A stretch of DNA of 64,000 bases from Streptomyces sp. HUAS 15-9 (GTDB lineage: Bacteria; Actinomycetota; Actinomycetes; Streptomycetales; Streptomycetaceae): assembly GCF_025642155.1 (NCBI RefSeq), contig NZ_CP106798.1, positions 7,502,001 to 7,566,000 of the forward strand, read 5' to 3'. The notes under the pieces were generated by a model. That model searched no databases, was not told the DNA's origin, and was given only the letters and a program-made list of their open reading frames with translations. Of the stretch, positions 17,642 through 25,249 are shown in pieces. Position numbers and translations under genes: made by a program. The first letter of the stretch is position 1. Every line of letters starts with the position of its first letter.

Positions 17642-17726
17642 CGTCGGCACCTTCCGGTGCACAGCGGCTGTCGGCGGACGCAGCGACGGAGAGCAGGAGT
17701 GGGCGTGGGGACTTTCGCCGGTCGGC

Positions 17727-18572
17727 TCACCTCGGCCGGTCCGGCACCGCCGCTTCGTGGCCGCCTGATCCGCCGGACCGGCCCTGGTGGGGACGGGCGG
17801 CGGGGTGCACCTCGTCGCCCGCCGACGGGTGGCCGTGAGCGGCAGTGAGGAGTGCCGCGGCGCCGCGCACGGTGGCGGTGTGGGGTGCGGGGAGGGGCCG
17901 TACGGGAGCGTGCAACCTGTCGGTGAGACGATCGGCGAACCCCGGACGCAGCGCGCCTCCGCCGGCCAGGAGGGGTCCTCGGCGCAGCGCGTCGGCGGTC
18001 TGTGACGTGCGGTCCTGCCCGAGCATCGCGGTCACCATGCCGGTCACCGCCTCGACCAGATCCATGACGGTGGTGGCGTCGTCGAGGTCGTCGGTGCCCA
18101 GGACCGTGCACCGGGCGTCGACGACGGCGCCGTCCGCCAACAGCACCACCTCGGTGAGCTGCGCGCCGGCGTCCACCACGAGCAGCGTGCGGGCCGGATC
18201 CGCGCCCGCGGCGCACGCCACCGCCCGTGCCGCCGGGACGGTCAGCACGGCCCGCGGACGCAGGACCTCGACGGCGGTACGGGCCTCGGTCCGGAAGGCG
18301 ACACCTCCCAGGGCGGGCACGGCCACGACCACCAGCGGGCGGCGCGGGCCGGACAGACGGTCACCGAGCAGCCGCTCGAGCACCCGGGAGGTGCCCGGGG
18401 TGTCCACGATGGCGCCGCGCCGCACGGGACGGACGGCGCCGGGCCAGGCGATGGTCGGCCCCTCCAGAACGACTCCCGGGCCGCCGATCCGGGCGCGCGT
18501 GCGGGCACTGCCCAGGTCGAGGGCGACGCCGGAGCAGCGCCGGCACCCCGGCCGTGCTGTTGCCGTGCTCAC
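17727..18572 (-). CDS. MreB-like actin-fold protein (short, divergent)
   Basis: 281 residues, shorter than the ~340 of true MreB. GVALDLGSARTRA near residue 15 is the phosphate-1 loop, LLVVDAGAQLTEVVLL the phosphate-2 strand, and LLAGGGALRPGF the adenosine-binding region, so the actin/Hsp70 fold is present. Residues usually involved in polymerisation are not recognisable, and the C-terminal 35 residues are basic and low-complexity. GTG 18572 overlaps the stop of the DksA-like gene (GTGA) and follows GAGGGAGG. It is probably one of the extra MreB-like proteins of Streptomyces rather than the main sporulation cytoskeleton protein. A separate role in the cell is unknown. Confidence 0.7.
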   Translation of the reverse strand: MSTATARPGCRRCSGVALDLGSARTRARIGGPGVVLEGPTIAWPGAVRPVRRGAIVDTPGTSRVLERLLGDRLSGPRRPLVVVAVPALGGVAFRTEARTAVEVLRPRAVLTVPAARAVACAAGADPARTLLVVDAGAQLTEVVLLADGAVVDARCTVLGTDDLDDATTVMDLVEAVTGMVTAMLGQDRTSQTADALRRGPLLAGGGALRPGFADRLTDRLHAPVRPLPAPHTATVRGAAALLTAAHGHPSAGDEVHPAARPHQGRSGGSGGHEAAVPDRPR

Positions 18573-18730
18573 CGGCCGACCTCCCTCACCTGCTGGCAGC
18601 GGGAGCAGTAGCGGGCCTGGGGAACGATCACCAGCCGCTCACGGGCTATCGGACGCCGGCACAGCTGGCAGACGCCGTACCGCCCCCGTGCCATGCGCTC
18701 CAGAGCCGCTTCCACGTCGGCCAGCACCAT
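18569..18730 (-). CDS. DksA/TraR-type C4 zinc-finger protein, start uncertain or lost
   Basis: The C-terminal 53 residues from ATG 18730 form a four-cysteine zinc finger: YGVCQLC ... YCSRC, preceded by a helix VLADVEAALERM. Family-like sequence continues upstream in frame (LSRAEVRVRLAASAH) to about 18780, yet no ATG, GTG or TTG with a ribosome site occurs before the frame closes near 18909, and ATG 18730 itself has no Shine-Dalgarno. The original start may have been destroyed by the deletion that damaged the adjacent SecDF gene. It overlaps the MreB-like start, so if translated it is coupled to it. DksA/TraR proteins bind the RNA polymerase secondary channel; function here is inferred from fold only. 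Confidence 0.6.
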   Translation of the reverse strand: MVLADVEAALERMARGRYGVCQLCRRPIARERLVIVPQARYCSRCQQVREVGR

Positions 18731-18787
18731 GTGGGCGGAGGCGGCGAGCCTGACGCGTACCTCGGCCCGCGAGAGAGGAGGAGGGGC

Positions 18788-19207
18788 ATGTCCCGGTCGC
18801 CGCGCACCGCCCCCGCCCCTGGTGGCCGACGGCCGGTGTACGTGCTCACCGTCCTGGTGACCGCGGTCCTGGCGCTGCTCACCGGCCTCGTCGCGGTCAC
18901 ACCATCAACGATTCCGTCGTCGTCTTCGACCGCATCGGGGAAAGCCGGCGCTCGGGCACCGGGGCCTCACTCGCGCACCTGACGAACCAGGCGATCCTGC
19001 AGACGCTGCCGCGTACCGTCAACACCGGCGTGGGGGCGGCGTTCATCCTCACCGCCCTGGCCGTGCTCGGCGGCGAGGCCCTCGGCGACTTCGCCCTCGC
19101 CCTGCTCGTGGGGCTGGTGGTCGGCACCTACTCCTCGATCTTCACCGCCGCCCCGATGGCCCCTCGAACTGGAGGCACACATCTCCTCGCCCCCTTCACG
19201 CAAGTGA
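18788..19207 (+). pseudogene. SecDF-type export protein, internally deleted and frameshifted
   Basis: ATG 18788 follows an excellent AGGAGGAGG and encodes a basic N-terminus and first membrane segment (VYVLTVLVTAVLALLTGLVAV). At about 18898 this joins, in another frame, to the end of SecF: HTINDSVVVFDRIGESRR, LPRTVNTGV, LALLVGLVVGTYSSIFTAAP, all conserved in SecF membrane segments 4-6. A further frame change in the CCCC run at 19160-19163 would restore the natural ending ALELEAH...PSRK with TGA 19205-19207. Most of SecD and the periplasmic domains are missing, so the gene cannot function. Confidence 0.75.
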
Positions 19208-19233
19208 TTTGCGCTTCTTGCGCTATTCTTGCG
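19199..19233 (+). promoter_or_regulatory. Operator/promoter region of the LacI regulator gene with CTTGCG boxes
   Basis: CTTGCG occurs three times: inverted at 19199-19204, and direct at 19217-19222 and 19228-19233, the last two inside TTCTTGCG units 11 bases apart. CGCAA/TTGCG (19199-19213) also forms a dyad. A TATTCT -10-like box at 19224-19229 ends 7 bases before ATG 19237, where no Shine-Dalgarno exists, so the mRNA is probably leaderless. Similar CTTGCAG boxes are the targets of the maltose regulator MalR in Streptomyces; autoregulation is inferred. Confidence 0.5.
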
Positions 19234-19236
19234 TTC

Positions 19237-20238
19237 ATGACGCGACGACTTGCGGAAGTGGCGAAGAAGGTCGGGGTCAGCGAGGCCACGGTCAGCCGGG
19301 TGCTCAACAACAAGCCCGGGGTCTCCCAAGCCACCCGGCAGGCGGTGCTCTCCGCCCTCGACGTCCTCGGCTACGAACGGCCCACCCAGCTGCGCGGCGA
19401 GCGCGCGCGGCTGGTGGGGCTGGTCCTGCCGGAGCTGCAGAACCCCATCTTCCCGGCGTTCGCCGAGGTCATCGGTGGCGCACTGGCCCAGCTCGGACTC
19501 ACCCCGGTGCTGTGCACCCAGACCAAGGGCGGGGTCTCCGAGGCGGACTACGTGACCCTGTTGCTGCAGCAGCAGGTCTCCGGGGTCGTCTTCGCCGGCG
19601 GTCTGTACGCCCAGGCCGACGCCCCGCACGACCACTACCGGCTGCTCGCCGACCGCAACATCCCGGTGGTGCTGGTCAACGCGGCCATCGAGCACCTCGG
19701 CTTCCCGGGCGTCTCCTGTGACGACGCGGTCGCCGTGGAGCAGGCCTGGCGCCACCTCGCCTCCCTGGGGCACGAGCGGATCGGCCTCGTGCTCGGTCCC
19801 GGGGACCATGTGCCGTCGGCGCGGAAGCTGGCGGCGGCGCGGGCGATCGCCGGGGGAGAGCTGCCCGACGAGTTCGTGGCCCGCGCCATGTTCTCGATCG
19901 AGGGCGGCCACGCGGCGACGGCCAAGCTCATCGACCGCGGGGTCACCGGGTTCGTCTGCGCCAGCGACCCGCTCGCCCTGGGAGCCGTACGGGCCGCCCG
20001 GCGCAAGGGACTTGACGTGCCGTCACAGATCTCGGTGGTCGGGTACGACGACTCCGCGCTGATGAACTGCACCGAGCCGCCCCTCACCACGGTCCGCCAG
20101 CCCATCGAGTCCATGGGCAAGGCCGCCGTGGAACTGCTGAACGCGCGGATCGGCGGCAGTGCCGTAGCCGCCGACGAACTGCTCTTCGAGCCGGAGCTGG
20201 TGGTCCGGGGATCGACCGCGCAAGCCCCTCGTCCCTGA
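19237..20238 (+). CDS. LacI-family transcriptional regulator of the alpha-glucan locus
   Basis: 333 residues. The N-terminal LacI helix-turn-helix and hinge are clear (RLAEVAKKVGVSEATVSRVLNNKPGVS, residues 3-30), followed by a periplasmic-binding-protein-like sugar-sensing domain (LVGLVLPELQNPIFPAF ... GFVCASDPLALGAVRAARRKG ... DVPSQISVVGYDDS). ATG 19237 is the family-consistent start; the longer open frame upstream belongs to the SecF relic. It lies 110 bases before the ABC importer genes in the same direction and probably represses them and itself until an alpha-gluco-oligosaccharide is present. Confidence 0.9.
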   Translation: MTRRLAEVAKKVGVSEATVSRVLNNKPGVSQATRQAVLSALDVLGYERPTQLRGERARLVGLVLPELQNPIFPAFAEVIGGALAQLGLTPVLCTQTKGGVSEADYVTLLLQQQVSGVVFAGGLYAQADAPHDHYRLLADRNIPVVLVNAAIEHLGFPGVSCDDAVAVEQAWRHLASLGHERIGLVLGPGDHVPSARKLAAARAIAGGELPDEFVARAMFSIEGGHAATAKLIDRGVTGFVCASDPLALGAVRAARRKGLDVPSQISVVGYDDSALMNCTEPPLTTVRQPIESMGKAAVELLNARIGGSAVAADELLFEPELVVRGSTAQAPRP

Positions 20239-20275
20239 GATCCACTCAGCTGTCAAATAATTACGGATTCTGCGT

Positions 20276-20296
20276 GACATCTTGCCGCCAGATGTC
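20276..20296 (+). promoter_or_regulatory. Inverted repeat before the sugar-binding protein gene
   Basis: GACATCT and AGATGTC, perfect 7-base arms, flank TGCCGCC. It lies 53 bases before ATG 20349 and contains a CTTGCCG sequence similar to the boxes before the LacI gene, so it may be the regulator's main site on the transport operon. Confidence 0.4.
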
Positions 20297-20348
20297 GCCG
20301 GTGCTTGAGTGTGCGACGCCCACTGCTCCTGCCCAGAGGGGTCCACCG

Positions 20349-21701
20349 ATGAGAAGCACCGGGTTCCGTCGTACCTTCCTCGCGCTAGGCGTCTGTTCCT
20401 CCCTCGCGCTGTCAGCCTCCGCCTGCGGATCGGGCGACGACGACACGGCGAGCGGCAAGACCCGCATCACCGTCAACTGCGAGCCGCCCAAGAGCGCCAA
20501 GGTCGACCGCGCGTTCTTCGAGGAGGACATCGCCTCCTTCGAGAAGCAGAACCCGGACATCGACGTCGTCGCCCACGACGCGTTCCCCTGCCAGGACCCG
20601 AAGACGTTCGACGCCAAGCTCGCCGGCGGCCAGATGGAGGACGTCTTCTACACGTACTTCACCGACGCCCGGCATGTCGCCGACATCGGCCAGGCCGCCG
20701 ATCTCACCCCGTACCTCAAGGAGTTGAAGAGCTACCCCACCATCCAGCAGCAGCTGCGCGACATCTACACCGTCGACGGCAAGGTCTACGGCATACCGCG
20801 CACCGGATACTCCATGGGGCTGATCTACAACCGCAGGCTCTTCGAGAAGGCCGGCCTCGACCCCGACAAACCCCCGGCGACCTGGGACGAGGTCCGCGCC
20901 GACGCCAAGAGGATCGCCGCGCTCGGCGGCGGCACCGTCGGCTACGCCGACTACAGCGCCCAGAACCAGGGCGGCTGGCACTTCACGGCCGAGCTGTACT
21001 CACAGGGCGGCGACGTCGTGTCGGCCGACGGCAAGAAGGCCACCGTCGACACCCCCGAGGGCCACGCGGTCCTGCAGAACCTGCACGACATGCGGTGGGC
21101 CGACGACTCGATGGGCAGCAAGCAGCTCCTCGTCATCAACGACGTCCAGCAGCTGATGGGTTCGGGCAAGCTCGGCATGTATCTCTCCGCGCCGGACAAC
21201 ATCCCGATCCTGGTGAAGGAGAAGGGCGGCAACTACAAGGACCTCGCCCTGGCCCCCATGCCCGGCGGCAAGGGCACGCTCATCGGCGGCGACGGCTACA
21301 TGTTCAACAAGAAGGACACGCCCGCGCAGATCAGGGCCGGCCTGAAGTGGCTCGACCACATGTTCCTGACCCCGGGCGACGGCTTCCTCGGCGACTACGC
21401 CCGCGCCGAGCAGCACGACGCCCCGGTGGGCCTGCCCGAGCCGCGGCTGTTCACCGGCGCCGCCGACACCAAGGACCAGCAGGTCAAGAAGGCCAACGCC
21501 AATGTCCCTGTGGAGAACTACCAGGCCTTCCTCGACGGCAACCAGCGGCTGCGGATGAAGATCGAGCCGCCGGACGCCCAGCAGATCTACTCCGTCCTCG
21601 ACGGAGCCGTCTCCGCCGTCCTCACCAAGAAGGACGCCGACATCGACCAGCTGCTTGGGGACGCCTCCGGCAAGATCGACGGCATCCTGGCCAGGAGCTG
21701 A
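20349..21701 (+). CDS. ABC transporter sugar-binding lipoprotein
   Basis: 450 residues. Signal peptide with lipobox LSASAC, so Cys26 is the lipidated N-terminus. The rest is a family-1 extracellular solute-binding protein (ITVNCEPPKSAKVDRAFFEEDIASFEKQ-type start, DGKVYGIPRTGYSMGLIYNRRLFEKAGLD, WDEVRADAKRI). ATG 20349 follows AGAGGGG. The gene is followed at 5 bases by the first permease. Context (alpha-glucosidase and alpha-1,3-glucanase downstream) points to alpha-linked gluco-oligosaccharides such as nigerose or maltose derivatives as ligand. No ATPase gene is present; the shared multiple-sugar ATPase MsiK probably energises it. Confidence 0.9.
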   Translation: MRSTGFRRTFLALGVCSSLALSASACGSGDDDTASGKTRITVNCEPPKSAKVDRAFFEEDIASFEKQNPDIDVVAHDAFPCQDPKTFDAKLAGGQMEDVFYTYFTDARHVADIGQAADLTPYLKELKSYPTIQQQLRDIYTVDGKVYGIPRTGYSMGLIYNRRLFEKAGLDPDKPPATWDEVRADAKRIAALGGGTVGYADYSAQNQGGWHFTAELYSQGGDVVSADGKKATVDTPEGHAVLQNLHDMRWADDSMGSKQLLVINDVQQLMGSGKLGMYLSAPDNIPILVKEKGGNYKDLALAPMPGGKGTLIGGDGYMFNKKDTPAQIRAGLKWLDHMFLTPGDGFLGDYARAEQHDAPVGLPEPRLFTGAADTKDQQVKKANANVPVENYQAFLDGNQRLRMKIEPPDAQQIYSVLDGAVSAVLTKKDADIDQLLGDASGKIDGILARS

Positions 21702-21706
21702 CACCG

Positions 21707-22660
21707 ATGACGAAGACGGTTGCGCCGCGACCCGTCGAGCGGATCGCCGTACGCCCCGTACAGGCGCCGCCTCCGGCAGGGGACCGGAGGCGGCGCCGCC
21801 TGGCCGACCAGGCCCGCGCCTACGCCTTCCTCCTCGGCGGTCTGCTCTGCTTCGCCCTGTTCTCCTGGTACCCGGCGATTCGCGCGGTCGTCATCGCCTT
21901 CCAGAAGTACACGCCCGGCTCCCCGCCCCAGTGGGTCGGCACCGCCAACTTCACCCGCGTCCTGCACGACCCGGAGTTCACGGCCGCCTGGCGCAACACC
22001 CTCACCTTCACCCTGCTCGCCCTGCTCATCGGCTTCGCGATCCCCTTCGTACTCGCCCTGGTCCTCAACGAGTTGCGGCACGCCAAGGCGTTCTTCCGGG
22101 TCGTGGTCTATCTGCCGGTGATGATCCCGCCGGTGGTCAGCGCCCTGCTGTGGAAGTGGTTCTACGACCCCGGAGCCGGCCTCGCCAACGAGGCGCTGCG
22201 CTCACTGCACCTGCCCACCTCCAACTGGTCCAATGGCGCGGACACTGCTCTCATCTCCCTCGTGATCGTCGCGACCTGGGCCAACATGGGCGGCACGGTC
22301 CTGATCTATCTGGCCGCGCTCCAGTCCATCCCCGGCGAGCTGTACGAGGCGGCCGAACTGGACGGAGCCGGTCTGCTGCAACGCATCCGACATGTGACGA
22401 TCCCCCAGAGCAGGTTCGTCATCCTGATGCTGATGCTTCTTCAGATCATCGCCACCATGCAGGTCTTCACCGAACCCTTCGTGATCACGGGCGGCGGACC
22501 GGAGAACGCCACCGTCACGGTGCTCTATCTGATCTACAAGTACGCCTTCCTCTACAACGACTTCGGCGGCGCCTGTGCGCTGAGCGTGATGCTCCTGGTG
22601 CTCCTCGGCCTCTTCTCCGCCGTATATCTGCGGCTGACCCGCTCCGAGGGGGACACATGA
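21707..22660 (+). CDS. ABC sugar transporter permease (MalF type)
   Basis: 317 residues with a basic cytoplasmic N-terminus and six membrane segments. The EAA loop contacting the ATPase is present as ELYEAAELDGAGLLQRIRHVTIP, and the second-segment region FYDPGAGLANEAL is typical of sugar-family permeases. ATG 21707 follows AGGAG of the preceding gene's end. The stop overlaps the ATG of the next permease (ATGA). Confidence 0.92.
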   Translation: MTKTVAPRPVERIAVRPVQAPPPAGDRRRRRLADQARAYAFLLGGLLCFALFSWYPAIRAVVIAFQKYTPGSPPQWVGTANFTRVLHDPEFTAAWRNTLTFTLLALLIGFAIPFVLALVLNELRHAKAFFRVVVYLPVMIPPVVSALLWKWFYDPGAGLANEALRSLHLPTSNWSNGADTALISLVIVATWANMGGTVLIYLAALQSIPGELYEAAELDGAGLLQRIRHVTIPQSRFVILMLMLLQIIATMQVFTEPFVITGGGPENATVTVLYLIYKYAFLYNDFGGACALSVMLLVLLGLFSAVYLRLTRSEGDT

Positions 22661-23532
22661 GCACCCGGACCCTCGTCTCCCCGGCGACGCTGGCCCGCCC
22701 GCGCGGCAAGGCCGTCTACTGGACCGTGTTCACCGGCGTCGTCGTCCTCTTCGCGCTCGCCTTCCTGTTCCCGGTCTATTGGATGGTGACCGGTGCTGCG
22801 AAGTCGCCGGACGAGGTGGCGCGGACCCCGCCCACCCTCGTGCCGGAGCACTGGCACCTCAGTGGCTACACCGACGCCTGGGACCTCATGCAACTGCCCC
22901 GGCATCTGTGGAACACGGTGGTCCAGGCGTCCGGAGCCTGGCTGTTCCAGCTGGTGTTCTGCACGGCCGCCGCCTACGCCCTCTCCCGGCTGCGGCCCGC
23001 CTTCGGCAAGGTGATCCTCGGCGGCATCCTGGCCACCCTGATGGTCCCGGCCCAGGCCCTGGTCGTACCGAAGTACCTCACCGTCGCCGATCTGCCACTG
23101 GTCCACACCAGCCTGCTCAACGACCCCCTCGGGATCTGGCTGCCGGCCGTCACCAACGCCTTCAACCTGTATCTCCTGAAGCGGTTCTTCGACCAGCTGC
23201 CGCGCGATGTGCTGGAGGCCGCCGAGATCGACGGCGCCGGAAAGCTGCGCATCCTGTGGTCGATCGTGCTGCCGATGTCCCGCCCGGTCCTGGGAGTCGT
23301 GTCGATCTTCGCCCTGGTCGCCGTGTGGCAGGACTTCCTGTGGCCGCTGATGGTCTTCTCCGACACCGACAAGCAGCCGATCAGCGTGGCCCTCGTCCAG
23401 CTGTCGCAGAACATCCAGCTGACCGTGCTCGTCGCCGCGATGGTGATCGCCAGCATCCCGATGGTCGCGCTGTTCCTCGTCTTCCAGCGGCACATCATCG
23501 CCGGGATCAGCGCGGGCAGCACGAAGGGCTGA
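22657..23532 (+). CDS. ABC sugar transporter permease (MalG type)
   Basis: 291 residues, six membrane segments, with the EAA motif DVLEAAEIDGAGKLRILWSIVLPMS and the usual WNTVVQA start of the permease core. Start overlaps the previous stop, so translation is coupled. With the preceding permease it forms the membrane channel of the importer. Confidence 0.92.
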   Translation: MSTRTLVSPATLARPRGKAVYWTVFTGVVVLFALAFLFPVYWMVTGAAKSPDEVARTPPTLVPEHWHLSGYTDAWDLMQLPRHLWNTVVQASGAWLFQLVFCTAAAYALSRLRPAFGKVILGGILATLMVPAQALVVPKYLTVADLPLVHTSLLNDPLGIWLPAVTNAFNLYLLKRFFDQLPRDVLEAAEIDGAGKLRILWSIVLPMSRPVLGVVSIFALVAVWQDFLWPLMVFSDTDKQPISVALVQLSQNIQLTVLVAAMVIASIPMVALFLVFQRHIIAGISAGSTKG

Positions 23533-23568
23533 CACCGCCCTCCTCCCCGACACAGAAAGGCAGGCACC

Positions 23569-25200
23569 GTGGGACAGCCCACCCATGCCCGAAACACCGA
23601 CTGGTGGCGCTCCGCCGTCATCTACCAGGTGTACGTACGCAGCTTCGCGGACGGCGACGGCGACGGCGTCGGCGACCTCGCGGGCGTCCGGGCGAGGCTC
23701 CCGTACCTCGCCGAACTCGGTGTGGACGCCCTGTGGTTCAACCCCTGGTACCTCTCACCCATGAAGGACGGCGGCTACGACGTCGCCGACTACCGCGCCG
23801 TCGACCCGGCCTTCGGGACGCTCGCCGAGGCGGAGAAACTCATCGCCGAGGCACGGGAGCTGGGCATCCGCACCATCGTCGACGTGGTGCCCAACCATGT
23901 CTCCGACCAGCATGCCTGGTTCCGTGCGGCGCTCGCGGCGGGCCCCGGCAGCCCCGAGCGCGAGCTGTTCCACTTCCGGCCGGGGCGCGGAGCGCAGGGC
24001 CAACTCCCGCCGAACGACTGGCCGTCCCAGTTCGTCGGCTCCACCGGGCCCGTGTGGACCCGGCTGCCCGACGGCGACTGGTACCTCCATCTGTTCACAC
24101 CCGAGCAGCCCGACCTCAACTGGGCCCATCCGGCCGTCCGCCGCGAGCACGAGGACATCCTGCGCTTCTGGTTCGACCGGGGCGTTGCAGGTGTCCGCAT
24201 CGACTCCGCGGCCCTGCTCGCCAAGGACCCGGACCTCCCGGACCTGGGCGAGGGCCGTGACCTGGCCGGGGGCCGCGACCCGCACCCCTTCGTCGACCGC
24301 GAGGAGCTGCACGGCATCTACCGCTCCTGGCGTGCGGTGGCCGACGAGTACGACGGTGTCTTCGTCGGCGAGGTCTGGCTGCCCGACCCCGAACGCTTCG
24401 CCCGCTACCTCCGTCCCGACGAGCTGCACACGGCCTTCAACTTCTCCTTCCTGGCCTGTCCCTGGGACGCCGCGAGTCTCCGGACGTCGATCGACACCAC
24501 CCTCGCCGAACACGCCCCGGTGGGCGCACCCGCCACCTGGGTGCTGTGCAACCACGACGTGACCCGCACCGTCACCCGGTACGGCCGTGAGGACACCGGC
24601 TTCGACTTCGCCACCAAGGCCTTCGGTACCCCGACGGATCTCGCCCTCGGCACCCGCCGGGCCCGTGCGGCCGCGCTGCTGTCGCTGGCCCTGCCCGGGG
24701 CGGTCTATGTGTACCAGGGGGAGGAGCTGGGACTGCCGGAGGTCGACATCCCCCTGGACCGGATACAGGATCCGATGTACCTGCGCTCGGGCGGCACCGC
24801 CCCGGGCCGCGACGGCTGCCGGGTGCCGCTGCCCTGGGCGGCGGGGGAGCCGTACGCGGGCTTCGGCTCCCACGAGGAGCCATGGCTGCCGCAGCCGGCC
24901 GACTGGCCCTCGTACGCGGTCGACCGGCAACAGACCGACCCTGACTCCATGCTCCACCTCTACCGCGAGGCGATCCGGCTGCGCCCGCGGTTCGGTGACG
25001 GCCCCCTCACCTGGCTGCCCGCCTCCGAGGGAGTCCTCTCCTTCACGCGCGCGAACGGAGCGGACGGCGCGGTCTGCGTGGTGAACCTCGCGACCGCCCC
25101 CGCCGAACTGCCCGCGCACACCCGACTCCTGCTCGCCAGCGGCCCGCTGGACCACCGGGGCCGCCTCCCGCAGGACACGGCGGTCTGGCTCCGGGTCTGA
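23569..25200 (+). CDS. GH13 alpha-glucosidase
   Basis: 543 residues without a signal peptide, hence cytoplasmic. All GH13 regions are visible: DVVPNHVS (region I), GVRIDSAAL with nucleophile Asp212, GEVWL with acid Glu268, and LCNHDVTR with Asp330. GDLAGVRARLPYLAELGVDALWFNPWY and DGGYDVADYR near the N-terminus match the oligo-1,6/alpha-1,4-glucosidase group. GTG 23569 follows AAAGGCAGG, 36 bases after the permease stop. It would hydrolyse imported alpha-gluco-oligosaccharides to glucose. Confidence 0.93.
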   Translation: MGQPTHARNTDWWRSAVIYQVYVRSFADGDGDGVGDLAGVRARLPYLAELGVDALWFNPWYLSPMKDGGYDVADYRAVDPAFGTLAEAEKLIAEARELGIRTIVDVVPNHVSDQHAWFRAALAAGPGSPERELFHFRPGRGAQGQLPPNDWPSQFVGSTGPVWTRLPDGDWYLHLFTPEQPDLNWAHPAVRREHEDILRFWFDRGVAGVRIDSAALLAKDPDLPDLGEGRDLAGGRDPHPFVDREELHGIYRSWRAVADEYDGVFVGEVWLPDPERFARYLRPDELHTAFNFSFLACPWDAASLRTSIDTTLAEHAPVGAPATWVLCNHDVTRTVTRYGREDTGFDFATKAFGTPTDLALGTRRARAAALLSLALPGAVYVYQGEELGLPEVDIPLDRIQDPMYLRSGGTAPGRDGCRVPLPWAAGEPYAGFGSHEEPWLPQPADWPSYAVDRQQTDPDSMLHLYREAIRLRPRFGDGPLTWLPASEGVLSFTRANGADGAVCVVNLATAPAELPAHTRLLLASGPLDHRGRLPQDTAVWLRV

Positions 25201-25249
25201 GCCGCCGCCGCTTGCTATCCCCGCACCCCCACCTCGAAGGGATCAGCAC

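Noticed and set aside
18227..18982. 251-codon plus-strand frame opposite the MreB-like gene
   Set aside because: Arg/Pro-rich antisense sequence; only its last portion from ATG 18788 coincides with the SecD N-terminus.
19030..19236. N-terminal extension of the LacI regulator
   Set aside because: These 69 codons encode the end of SecF membrane segments; the LacI domain begins exactly at ATG 19237.
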